From NCBI RefSeq assembly GCF_000004075.3, contig NC_026656.2, positions 21,338,607-21,402,606 on the forward strand: a DNA stretch of 64,000 bases, read 5' to 3'. Position numbers and translations under genes: made by a program. Positions 21,021 through 33,343 of this stretch are shown piece by piece. Position 1 is the first letter of the stretch; each line of letters begins with the position of its first letter. The DNA is from Cucumis sativus (lineage: Eukaryota > Streptophyta > Magnoliopsida > Cucurbitales > Cucurbitaceae). The notes beneath the pieces were generated by a model. It saw only the letters and a list, made by a program, of their open reading frames with translations. It ran no database searches and was not told where the DNA came from.

Positions 21021-23467
21021 TGTAGATACCGTATTTTTGTCCTGCCTTTATTTTTTCATTAATTAATATTATTATTTTTTAAAAGAATTTGAATTTGAAT
21101 TTAAATTTAAATCTTAATTTTTAAATTTATGTTTTAAAACAAAAACAAAAATAAAAACATATTTAAAATTAAATTTAAAAGTAAAGATTTGTTTTTCTTC
21201 TCCCTATTTTTCTCAACCATCCCCTGTTTTAGTGAGTCACAACCCTCCCACTTTCTCCCAATCTCTCACGTTCTCCCACTCTTCCACCTTCTTCCCCAAT
21301 CTCTCACGTTCTCCCACTCTTCCACCTTCTTCCCCAATCTCTCACGTTCTCCCACTCTTCCACATTTCTCTATATTCCATTTCACTATCTAAACCTACTT
21401 CACTTCTATCTAAAAAGGAGACATTTCCATATAAAAAGAGAAGGAGACGATTCAGAAAAGGGGGGATGTTTTTTTTTATTATTGGAGGATTTAGAAAAGG
21501 TGAAGAGTGAAAGAAGATCAAAAGGAATAACCTTTGGCATTGAAGGGCAGACCTGCTGGTAAGTTTTTTTTCTTTTTCCTCTTTTTTATTCTTATTCTTG
21601 TTTAATGATTTTTTTTGTTGATAACTGCTTTTAATTATGAACTATCGTGTTCATCATTTTACCATCATTTAACATGTTAATTTTATTATTTGTATCTTTC
21701 TTAATACTGAGCATTCTACCTTCCATTCTATATTAAATTTTTATAATTTCTTTTTAAATATTGGGTATCCATTCTGTGTTAATTTCTTTTTAAATATTGG
21801 GTATCAATTCTGTGTTAATTTCTTTTTAATTGTTGGGTATCCATTCTGTGTTAATTTTCTTTTATTATTGGGCATCCATTCTGTGTTAATTTTCTTTTAT
21901 TACTAGGCATCCATTCTGTGTTAATTTCTTTTTAATTAATTAGCATCATATATTTGTATTTGGATACTCATTCTTCATTGACACCCATTTTACAGTTAAT
22001 TACTTATATCCATATGACATGCCTTAATAATTATGCATAATTAATCAATTAGCCTTCTGTATTTGGTAATACTCATTTTTTATTGGCACCCATTTTACAG
22101 TTAATTACTTATGTCCATATAACATGCTTTAATAATTATGCATAATTAATCAGTTAACATCTTGTATTTGGTAATACTCATTCTTCATTGGCATCAATTT
22201 TACAGTCTTTGTTTAATTACTTTATACATGTATCCATATGGCATACTCCGTTAATAATTACTGCTATCCATATATTATCCATGTTAATAATTATGCATGA
22301 TATAATTAATATTTGGCAACAACCATTTTTCATTTGGCCTATTAATTAATTAGCAACTTGTATGTGACATTTTCACTCCCTCATTCTAATTATTTGCATG
22401 ATGTATTAATTAATCAGTATGCATATGTGGCTATAATTATTTGATATTCATTTTGGTGTGATTATTTATTTGCAATATTATTTATTTGCATATTGGGCCA
22501 AACCTACTTTGGTATTCAACTGTTAGTTATTATTTGATATCAATTTGGCCTCGTTTAATTATGCATTAATCAATTATTTTGCATCCTGCATTAATCAATT
22601 ATTTTGCATCCTGCATTAATCAATTATTTTGCATCATTTTGATTTAATTAATTATGTTGCATGTGTTGTAAATTAATTATCTTGCATCCTACATTAATAT
22701 CTTTTACATTTTGCATATATTATCAATGTATTTATTTTATCTCAGCATATTACTTCTAAGTATTTTTCAAATTTCATAATGTTTTGCCATTGTTATTATT
22801 ATTTTTTATTTAAATATAATAATGTAAATTGGAGAAAAAGTATTGTTTTTTATGGATTTTATTTTAAAATCCATAAATACATGAAATTTTCCGTTTGAAA
22901 TTTAATTAATAGATTGTTTTTTTTAAATTAACACATTTCATATTTTAAATGAGACTGAGTAGTATTTTCTATGAATTTATTAATTCTAGATATATGAAAT
23001 TTTTCATTAACACCTATGATAGAGATTAAATATCAAGTTTTGGTATCTTAATATTCTTAAGGTGAATAAAAATCTTTTAAAACAAAAATAAACTTAATTT
23101 TTCTAATGGCTCCTATGCCCACCCATAATCATCAATTCATGCTTAGGTTTTACTTTCTTCGATATGAATTGATAAACATGGGACATTTAAACAAAACCTA
23201 ATAAAAACTTTGTTTTGTGAACCTCTATAATTTAATTTAAAAGATAAAATTGGGTAACCATTTTTTGGGTGTTGTAGGGTGCTAACACCTTCCCTACACA
23301 CAACTGACTCCCGAACTTAAATCTCTGAATGTACGCAGACCATTTTTTTTTCTTTTTTTTGGGTGACCAATCACACCTTAATATGGTTGGTGGCGACTTC
23401 AAAACTATTTATTAAAATTAAATAAACGGGGAGGTCGGCCGCTCCGCGTAGCGATCACGTCGCGACA
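21021..23467 (+). repeat. 3' LTR (2447 bp)
   Basis: Near-identical copy of 10814-13265, starting TGTAGATACC and ending CGCGACA. By eye I count about 5-6 clear base substitutions against 20 or more small indels, many in homopolymers. It carries the same TATA box (21430) and the same donor site (21559). Confidence 0.95.
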
Positions 23468-23472
23468 ATGTG
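23468..23472 (+). repeat. Right target-site duplication (ATGTG)
   Basis: Matches 10809-10813 exactly. Confidence 0.9.
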
Positions 23473-26400
23473 AAAGGAGGAAAAGTTAGGATGGTCCATT
23501 TGCTTTCATTTTTATGCTTTCGGTGAAGTTGCAAATGTTCTAATTTAATGCCTTTCATGTTAATTAGATTCTCATTACATTTGTTTTCTCAATTTATTAC
23601 ATCTCATCCCATAATTAATCATTTTACCTTTTTTATTTAAAAAATAAGGCTATAAATACTTTTTCATCTTCCAATCTCTTTCTTTTTTATCTTCTTTTTA
23701 TTAATATTTTAAAAACTAAGTTCAATTTTGCAAACTATTTTTACAAAATATATAGATTTAGATCTGTAAAATTATTGACTTTAAATTTTAATTAAAATGG
23801 GTATGGTAGAGGAATATAGTCACGGTCTCACACATTGACTAGAAAATTGAGAGATTGGTAGAATCTTTTTAAACGTTGAACAAAAGGTATTGTGAACTTT
23901 AGGAATGTACGGACGAAATATTTGGATGATGAACACTTGTAAAAGTGGTTTATGCTATTGAAAGAAGACTCAATTGATATTATCCTAAACTCTCTCCATA
24001 ATACATATTCTCAACTTTAGGCAAACTAAATATACATGGAAGAAACTATATTCACATATCCAACTCCTTTTCTTTCTTTTCTTTTCTTCTTTTTCAAGTG
24101 CAAATGAAAATTTTGATTTTATAAAAAAAATATATATATAAGGACTAGAAATAAAATTTCAACATATCACCTAGCTATAGCTATAGTATAATGGGAATAT
24201 CATCCTTTCATGTTTGGAGTTCGATTTTTCTGTCCTATGTATTATAAAAAAAGAAATTAATAAATAATAATAAGATTTGGACTTGAAAAAATAAGTTCAT
24301 ATAAAAGTTTAGATAAAAGTATAAAGATAGTATATATTTTAAGATTGAAAATGAACTAATTAATTCTCCTTTTATTTTTTTGTTCAAGAAATAAAGAGTG
24401 AAGTTATTCTAGTTGAACAAACAAAGTTCTTTAAAACAATCTACCATAGTTAAGATATCAATTATTATTTAAAAAATTGATGGCTAAATCTCTCCTTGTA
24501 TATACATTCTTTTTTCGATTTTCAAGCATAAATTAATTAATATTTTGATGACAATAAATTAGACGTTATTCGCAAACAAATTGAAAAGAATTGATAGCAT
24601 TGAACTATTGGAAACTGCTACAACCCTTCTAACATGTCTTAACTCACCCTAAACCAAAGTTGAAAAGTAAAGAAATTAATCAACCCAACTTTAAAAGAAA
24701 AATTACTAGTTAACAATGACTTGATGGTTAAATAACCGGCCAAATTTGATCAATTAGAAAATGACATGTGGAGTCTTAAGAAAGCAAAAAAATGACCACT
24801 TCTTATTCGATTTTAATTGATTATATATTCTGATTCTCAAGTGGTAGAGAATATATATCAAGTTTGACTCAACTATTGATACTCTCTTCTCTGAACTCTA
24901 AACTCTTTCTCTTTCGTATTTATTTTTTATAATTAATTAGAGTTATTGTTTGTTGTATGTTGTAATAAATTGTTAGATATATGTTTAGTGATATAATTGT
25001 TGTAATTTAGTTTTTGTTGGTACATTTATTTTATCAAATTTGTTTTAGTTTGTAGCTGTAGTTTGAACTACGTACAGTTGGAGTAATATATTGGCATATA
25101 TACTTATACAGCTAGCTCATATGATAATATAAAGAAGAAAGTGAAGAAGGGGTCAAAATCATGGAAGTGAAGTTTGGGTTTTAAAGTTCCCTTTCAAAAG
25201 CTTTAACATACAAATAAATGAAACTTTCATATTATGCCAACGTGTGATACCAAACAATAAAAGAAGAAAGAAGTAGAAGAAAGAAGAAGAAGATATGCCC
25301 TTAGATCTTGTACTGCATGTCCCTATCAGAATTGACACTTATCACTACTAAGTTTTGTCCATTTGGATTTAGATTTCAAAATTTATACAGGATGAACCTT
25401 TTATTGTATAGAAATAATTATAAATAAAATAAAAACTCTATATATATACTCCTCCATTTGCCCAATTCAAACTTTGACCGTTTTACTTTTACTAATGCAA
25501 TTTGCATATGATATATATAAACCTTGTTGTACTGTCATTCATGTTCATAGAAAATAAACATGTAAAAAGAATTATCAAATTTCTAACCATTTTTTATAGG
25601 TTGCTATGCTAACGCCTGCAATTTTTAAACTCAACAAAATGTTTATTAAATGTTGCATCATAGTTATAGCAAAATGGACTATAAAGCAATCAGACTAGCT
25701 ACTAAAAATCCTCCATATATGAATAGCAATGGTTTGTGTTGTTGTGTTTCTAAAAATTGGTGTCGTCGTCATATAAATCTTGATAATATTAGTGAAATTG
25801 TAGTAATAGACATATTTTCTTTCTTCTTGATAGGGAGTATCGATAAAACTAAAACGACAACTTATTAAAAGCATCTTTTTTAGAGGAAGAATTGCATTCA
25901 TTTAGTTGAATAGGATGATGGTAAGTGTTTGAAATATAGCGTTATGCATTTTTCATACCCTCTTTATACCCACGTGATTTGGTTAAGGACAACTATTTGG
26001 TGATGGAAGAGGAATGGGAATTGTGCAATTAACCTATTTTATACTTAAATAGAGAGACCCCCACTCCCCCCTCCCCTTCATCTCTAGGGCTCTAATTAAT
26101 TAATTAATTTATTTATATATAAAATGTTGTAATTTTCTTCACTTTTTCCCCTCGCCCTTCTGTCGGTTTCCACCAACCGACATGTAGGAATTTCTAGGTC
26201 CCTCGCTCATGGACGTACCTTCACACTTTCCATTACAAATAACAAAAACCCTAACTCTACGAAATTAAACGACACATCGAAACACAACCACATGCTTTTC
26301 TAAACTTTTATTCTCTCATCCATATCCTCCCTTCGACATGTCGGTGCTCTCTCCTTCCTTGGGTGTCATTCACTCAATTTTACATATATACACACATTCA

Positions 26401-27847
26401 TAAATATCCATTTATATCTATGAGCTTTGGTATTGAGGTCTCCATGTGTTAGACTCAATTATTCCACTCCATGCATTAGTTTAATACTTATAAATTTAAA
26501 AGTTTTTATTCAATTTAAATATAAAATTAATAATTTTTAAATTTGGCCAAATTGTAATGTTAATAAAAAGGTATAAGTGGATTGAAAAGAAAAAGAAATG
26601 AGAATAATAAGAATAATAAAGAAATAAAAAGAAAGTGGATGGTGTGAGTGTCCTAGATTGGAAATCAATTTAGGAAAAGGAAATGATGCACGCATTTCAC
26701 TAAACGACAACCCCATGCTCTTCGGCTTTTCCTCATTATCAAATATTCAAAACCAAGCAACTTGTCAATAAAGTTACCCTTTTTTTTTTTACAAAAAAAT
26801 AAACATATTTTTTGTACGACTTTTTTTCTTTCTTTTTTTAAACCCTGACCACTGCCAAGATCATGTTTATATCATATTAAATATTTAAATATTTACGATT
26901 ACCCTTCTTACTTCTTTTTATGAATTCATACTCAATAATCACTTATGAGTTTACGAGGTTCTTTTCTCCTCTTTACATGACATCTCCATTGCTTTTTCAT
27001 CTATGTCTTTAATTTCTTTGTTTTTATTTTTTTATCTTTTTTTTTTTTTTACTTTCAAATTTTGTATCCACACAATTCTTTCCCTTCAATTAAAAACTTT
27101 AACTTACAACTTTTCAAATTTGTTTAACAAACTATCATATTTCCATTTTTAAATATTATAAGTGAAAATTCAACCCTTCAAACTATATTATATATTATTT
27201 GACTAATTTTGAAACAAAAACAACAATCATACACATTTTCTTTAACTTCATGGTCCTATTTTTCCTGGTTCAGAACCTATCATACATAAATATAAAGGCT
27301 AATCCAGTAAAACTTGTAATTCAATTTAAATTTTGTTGCTATTTTGATTCTTAATTAATAATATGAGATTTTCTATTCTAGGAAATAACTTTTAAAAAAT
27401 GATCCATTGTATTTACTATACTGTTTGGAAAATATATATATAAAGAACGTGATATGAAACTAAAACTAAATGCCTTAATAATATTAGACTTGCCCAATAA
27501 GATGATTTTTAACTAAGATCATAAAAAATCTAAAATCAACTTGGCTCTAATCTTTTCAAACTGAATAAATACAAAAAAAAAAAAAAAAAGGATCAATTTT
27601 AAATCAAGTAACATTATTTTGTTTAGGTAAGACAAAATAAACATAAACTTACCAAATGGCAAAAAAAAAAAAAGATGAAAAATACTATAATTCAACATTA
27701 ATTTGTGCAAATTCCAGCTTCACTATCTATAATATTGACTTGATTCATATCAAAAACGAAACTTTATAAGATGAAAACATGAATTAAAAGAAAAAAGAGC
27801 TTTGAAGGTTTATATAATTCTAAAGTGGAGAGAAATTTATGTATAAA
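23473..27847. other. Intergenic, AT-rich
   Basis: No gene recognised. A GC-richer, pyrimidine-rich patch at about 26050-26350 includes an 8-bp perfect inverted repeat (TGTCGGTT...AACCGACA, 26161-26182). Open frames of 60-70 residues near 25.7 kb and 27.6 kb are AT-driven. The last ~100 bases should hold the 3'UTR of the zinc finger gene. Confidence 0.5.
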
Positions 27848-28522
27848 TTACAGCTTAAGAGACAAGTCGAGTACTTTGTGGGTGTCGTCGGCAGCGGCCG
27901 TCGTCGATCGGACAACGTCAAAGTCGAACCTACCGACGGAGCTACAGCCACGTGGGGGAAATCCAGTTGTATGATTAATCGGATGGCCAGCGTTCATCAA
28001 GGGTAGCTTCCCAACACCTGGCTGTTGATGGATGGGAGTTCTAGACCAACCACCGCCGTAAGAACGGCCGTAGTGAACCCCAAACCGGGAATTGGAAGAA
28101 GCCGGCGGGTGGTGAGACGGTTTATGTACCATCGCGTGAACTTGAATTCCAAGCGATCTGTTGTTGTTGTTGTTGTTGTTGGGACTACCGGGAAGTGGAA
28201 AAGACGGCGCCACCGCCGCCGCATAGTGGTGGTAGGCACCGAATGCCGGGAACCGTTGACCGCCTCTTTTGGCTAACGTTCTCTCTCTTTTATGAGCATT
28301 TTGATGCCCTCCAAGTGCTTGTGAGCTATAAAATTTTCTTTGACAAAAATTACACGAGAATACCCTTGGCTCCGATGAACCCATTTTCAAACCTTCGATC
28401 AGATTCAGTTCCTCCGCTGGAATCTCACGGCGGAGATGGTGGTGGTTATCCTCTAATTCGTCGTCGTTTTGTTCCTGATTATACGACGCCGTTTTGGGAG
28501 GTGGAGCGGTAGAGGACTCCAT
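27848..28522 (-). CDS. C2H2 zinc finger repressor, ZFP1/3/4/7-like
   Basis: Intronless frame of 224 residues. One plant-type C2H2 finger is seen at residues 55-77 (Cys57, Cys60, His73, His77) with the invariant QALGGH on its helix, followed by QNAHKRERTLAKR, a basic stretch typical of the Arabidopsis ZFP1/ZFP3/ZFP4/ZFP7 group. The C terminus is LDLSLKL (218-224), an EAR motif of the kind that recruits TOPLESS-type co-repressors. The protein is therefore most likely a nuclear transcriptional repressor; relatives act in organ, trichome and ABA-related development. A run of seven Asn (GTT repeats near 28160-28180) and His/Pro-rich linkers are low complexity. The start is the first in-frame ATG and gives MESSTAPPP. 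Exact orthology is not determined. Confidence 0.92.
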   Translation of the reverse strand: MESSTAPPPKTASYNQEQNDDELEDNHHHLRREIPAEELNLIEGLKMGSSEPRVFSCNFCQRKFYSSQALGGHQNAHKRERTLAKRGGQRFPAFGAYHHYAAAVAPSFPLPGSPNNNNNNNRSLGIQVHAMVHKPSHHPPASSNSRFGVHYGRSYGGGWSRTPIHQQPGVGKLPLMNAGHPINHTTGFPPRGCSSVGRFDFDVVRSTTAAADDTHKVLDLSLKL

Positions 28523-31500
28523 TAATGGAAAAAATTGAACCTTGTGTTCCCCAAATTTTTTTAGTTTTAGAATGAGGAGAGGATTATATTATGAAATGAG
28601 AGAGGGAATTTTCTTTTTTTTAAAAAAAAAAAGCAAAAAAAACAAAATTGAGTGTATAAAAAGGTAGAGAGAAAGATGGAAACAGTAGAAGTAAACAAAG
28701 GGGGAGAAACAGAAACACAAACCACTTTTAAATTTACTAGTAATAGCAATAAAAGATTGGACTTCGATTTGAACACAGCTTTTGGATTCATTTATTCATT
28801 ATTTATATATTTATTTTGTCGAATTAAATTCATGTCAACTATATATGTGTTTCTCCAATACCATATCTTCGAAGTAAGAAGGAATATATTTATACCATAA
28901 TGGATATTTATTCCATATATCTTTTTTCCCTCTTTTTAATATCCAACATCATGTTAAGATGTTACATCTCATTCTTCATTTTTATTTCTTTCTTTCTTTC
29001 TTTCTTTTTTAAGTATTAAATAAATTTTATAATTCAAAAAAAAAAAAGTTAGAATTTAGCATCACACACCTCTATATCATACTATTTGATAAATAGCTTC
29101 TACATATAAAAATAAATTATTATAATAATTTCACCATATCCATTGGACTAAATTCAAATTATAAATCATGAAAATTAGTATATTTAGGAGAAAATATAGA
29201 CATAGATACTTTAAGGATATGTTGTTTGCAAACAAAAGTTTAGATAAGTAATACTTTGTGGGTGCGTCTCATTTCCATGTTGTCCTATTATTCGAATAAA
29301 AGTAATATTTTATCACATGGTAAACTTGTACTTACACATTCAAGTGAACTATATAAAAATGATCACGTTTGTAATCCAATTGTTTTAAATATAGATATAT
29401 AAAAATAGGTGTAACTTAGAGAACAACTAAATTGATTGTAGAAATTCCTAATAATGAAAACAAGGGATACATAGGACTACGAAAAGTCGTGTTTAACATG
29501 TCCTACTTATTAGGGGGCATAGGGGACCCTTCCCTGCACAAGATGTGCCCACCAAAACAACACCACACACACCCCTTGGAATCCCATCTTCAAGGGCGCT
29601 CTCAGCTTCTTATAGTGTCCTTCTCTATAGTCTCTTTGCTTTTGTAGGGTTACCCCCTATTGTAAGGAATGTTCTGTGCCCCTTCTTTATTTTGGACTCT
29701 TTACTTTATTGTACTATTTTACTCTACATTGCAAAGACATTATATCTTACACAATTATCTTCTTGTTTCTTATCGTTATTAGTATTATTAGCATGTTAGA
29801 AGTTAATGGTTGGACCATATACCATTCATCTTAGTTGGAGTAGAGAAGATATATGGTAAAATAGAAAGGAAATGTAAGAATGTAAAGGGAAGTATTTAAT
29901 GTGGGACAAATGGCCGACAAGTAAAAGAGGAGAGGGTGATGACTGATGAGGAGCCTCTCTTTCTGTTATTTATAATAATCAATTCCAATTAATTTTAACT
30001 TCATCCAAAATCTAACCTATGATCTCATTCCCTTTCTTTCTACTTTTTCCTTCTCTTTTTTCTATTCTTTTAACTCTTACTATCTTAGCTTCCATAACAA
30101 ATTAGTTTTACCAAAGCTGTGTGACGTCATTTTAAAACTTTCACATCTGTCCTACTAATTAAATTCATATAACTTCCTATCTATCTATCTATTTCTCTCT
30201 ACACCAAACTAGGATATCAAATCTATGTCTTCCTAAATTTGCTATTGTTTGTTTGATATTAAGTTATTTTATATCAATAACCATGTATTATGTGTTCAAT
30301 TCAATGTAGTTTTTCTTAAAAGAATTTTTTTTTAAAATGTATCAATTATTTTCAATAAAATTTTATATGCAAAGTATAACCGTAATTAGTGAGACAAAGA
30401 AAACTAAAAAAAAGAGTAAAAGGAAACGAAAGTATGAGTTCCACCTGAATTATTGTTATGTGAAAGCATATGGGTTAAAGTCATCTTTGGGCTACTTTTG
30501 TTGAGTTCCATTAAAATACCCAAACCCTTCAATAGACAAAAAGAAGAATTTCTCATCAAAGAGAGAGCAAGAAAAGAAGCAAAAGAAGAGGAAGAATTAT
30601 TTGTTGGGAAATGTAAGAATTAATTAGTACTATTACTTTTGGCATTTAGGCTCTCATTGGTTGATTAAAAAAAATAAAACACATTATAATGATGCTAAAT
30701 TGTGTCATTTACTTGTCTAATCATGTTTAACCAAATCTCTTTACCAGATTTCCACTCATCTCTTTTTTAAAACTAAAGTTAGGATATTATTATGAGTTAA
30801 CAGGTGCATTCTAACTAATAGGTTAAAGTGAATAATAATATCAATAAAATTAATTAAGGACTATTTAGTGATAATCAACCGTCCGATTTTGTTAATTTTT
30901 TGTGTTTTCTAATGATAAACAATGTTATCATCAGCATCGTTCTAGAACTAAAATTCTCAAAATCAGTTTGTGCCATTTATTTTTTATATAGTCCAAAATC
31001 AGTTTGAGTTTTCATTTTAGGTTATCGTTTCACTTTTTCGTTTTCGTTATTTTTATTTCCATTGATCTCTATTATAGTTACAATAATTTTTAATTATATT
31101 TACATTTTACTCGATCAAAACGTTTATAAGTATACTTTTTTTTAATTAATTTAGAATTTTGTGAACCACAAATGCAAAGACAATTGTTTTTTACTAAATA
31201 TATGATGTAGGAGAAGTAGGTAAAGACTAGAAGCTATGAAAACCTAAGGGTAGGACATTTTATAAACAATGAGGTTTTTAAATCTAAGGGGTAAGATTAG
31301 GTGTTACATCCATATAGCTATCATTAAAAAGGTGGATGTGAGATAGGGGAAGATAAAAGTAATATATTTTTATAACATTCCAATTATGATCAACTTAAAA
31401 ATTACTTTTAGTCTATCAACTTTAACGTGATTTGATGGTACAAATCTACGGAACTTTAGTTTGTAATAATTTAAATTTGGTTCGTGAATTATTTAGTTTT

Positions 31501-31918
31501 TAGTTTTTGAAAATTAAGTCTGTATATCATTATTTTTATTTCTAATTTGTATTTCTTAATCTATTTTTAATCGATGTTTATAATAAATAAGTCAAAATTT
31601 GAAAACTAAAAAACTGTTTTTAAGAACTTGTTTTGTTTTTGTAATTTGACTGAAAATTGAATTGTTGTACTATGGAAATCATTATAAAAATTTGAAGGAA
31701 ATATAAATAATTTTCAAAAAATAAAAAATCATAAATAAAGGTCTCTATAATTTCATTTTGGGTTTTTAGTTAATTAAGTTTTTTTTATCACAATTTTTAA
31801 CTGTGATTTTAATCTTTCTTAACTAAAATGGTTAAATTATAAGTTAAAGCTTTTTTTTTTTAAAAAAAAGGATAAATTTAAAAAACTGCTTTTTATAGCT
31901 TTTAAAAACTGAGCATGG

Positions 31919-32057
31919 TTTTCAAGAACGTTGGTAAACATTATATAGTAATTGATGCAAGAATCCTAAGTAGTTTTAATTTTTTAAATGTTTTCAAGAA
32001 GGTTGGTAAACATTATATAGTAATTGATGCAAGAATCCTAAGTAGTTTTAATTTTTC
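31919..32057. repeat. 72-bp tandem duplication
   Basis: TTCAAGAACGTTGGTAAACA and following sequence at 31921 recur at 31993 with about one change (ACG to AGG) across roughly 65 bases. The near-identity implies a recent local duplication. Confidence 0.85.
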
Positions 32058-32693
32058 TTTAAAGAAAAACCTATGGTTATCAAATGGAGTTTTGGTCTCT
32101 ATACCTTCAAATTTGTAACCATTTATTTTTGAGACATTTTAGTCCTATTGTGATAACATTTAATGATTCGTATACTTAAAAATTGATAAACTAATTAAGG
32201 GTTAAGTTTGAAGAGTTCTTTTTTTTTTTTTTTATCTAGACTAATGTCTATGTTACGTATTTAAAAGTATATATAAAAATATGCAATTGAATCAAAGACT
32301 AAGCCAAGAATTGTCCAATATTTTCTTGTCCTACTGAAATAATAATTGGAGATTCAAACGTGAAGTATGATGGGGTTTGTGGGGTTTAAATTCACAAATA
32401 TGCCTATTGAAATCTTGGTTTAAATATTTTTGACTTGTTTTCAAATCAGAGTTGATCTTATTTCCATGATTTAAAACGTTCAAGTTAACAAATATGTCCA
32501 AGCCTCGGTATTAATAATAGAAATGTTATGAAAGTATTAATAAAAAAATATACCAACGTTAATAAATATTTTTGAAACATTTACAAAATAAATTTCTTAA
32601 ATTTAAATTAATAAATAAAATTTACTATATCGTGTTCACATTAATAACTTTTTGTTACTCACTCTGTAGGTTTGATATAATGAAAATGCTGAT

Positions 32694-32785
32694 TCTTCTC
32701 CTAAGCCGATAATTTTAATTTTTCTTTTCGAAGCAACATTCTTCTCCCCTATGCCGACGTTTTTAATTTTTCTTTTCGAAGCAAC
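32694..32785. repeat. 48-bp tandem duplication
   Basis: Two units containing TTCTTTTCGAAGCAAC (about 32723 and 32771), each preceded by a CTA(A/T)GCCGA block. The copies differ at several bases. Confidence 0.7.
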
Positions 32786-33343
32786 GTTTAAAAGTGTAGA
32801 AATGTCAATAAAAATGTTGGCATGTCATAAAAATTGAATAGCTAAGGTCATGGACATTAATTTTTGAAACCGATTAGTGTTCTATTTGGAACCAAGCGCT
32901 TATTGTTAGTAATTGAGCTTCACTAGAGAAAGCCAAGAGGAACAAATAAAAAAAAGTAAAAAGGTTTCTGAAGCATTCACATTACTAAAAATTTAAATGA
33001 AAATCTCTTAAATAATGAAGCTGATCTTAGTACAAGAGACAGAAATCTAACCACTGGCTTCTGGGGAGGAAGCTGAAACCCAATACCGTTAAATTAAACT
33101 AAGTTTAGCATAATAACCCTGATGTCAATATTGAAAGGCTTAATCTTTGTGTTTGTTAAGGAATCAAGTACAAAATTTTAAATTATGTGATCTGTAAGAA
33201 AGGGGAAAAAACAGATACAGATTTAATTGCATTTACAACTGAAATCAGCTTCGTTATCCCGAATTAAGTATGTAATTTAACCTCAACACTTCTGTATGGC
33301 TATATGATTGGTAGGCGTATTAATGTGCAACCCATTTCTGAGC

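Larger units (their letters stand above)
10814..23467 (+). mobile_element. Ty3/Gypsy LTR retrotransposon, Tat/Ogre-like, coding region decayed
   Basis: A 12,654-bp element bounded by two nearly identical ~2.45-kb LTRs that begin TG and end CA, with a 5-bp target duplication. Its order is 5' LTR, primer-binding site, leader, gag, degenerate reverse transcriptase, integrase, a ~1.6-kb tandem-repeat array, polypurine tract, 3' LTR. RT before integrase places it in Ty3/Gypsy. The primer site resembling tRNA-Arg, the long LTRs and a repetitive 3' untranslated region are known traits of the Tat/Ogre lineage. Frameshifts and stops interrupt every coding domain, no protease motif is visible, and almost all of RNase H is missing, so the copy cannot be autonomous. 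The close LTR match nevertheless points to recent insertion, probably using enzymes supplied by another copy. Confidence 0.95.
28523..33343. other. Intergenic, AT-rich
   Basis: The first ~350 bases should be the promoter and 5'UTR of the minus-strand zinc finger gene. A (TTTC)n microsatellite lies at about 28985-29007. A GC-richer patch at about 29510-29690 has no clear coding signal. Two local direct duplications (31919-32057 and 32694-32785) are listed separately. No gene recognised. Confidence 0.5.

Noticed and set aside
28025..28512. Plus-strand frames opposite the zinc finger gene
   Set aside because: Shadows; the minus strand has C2H2 and EAR motifs.
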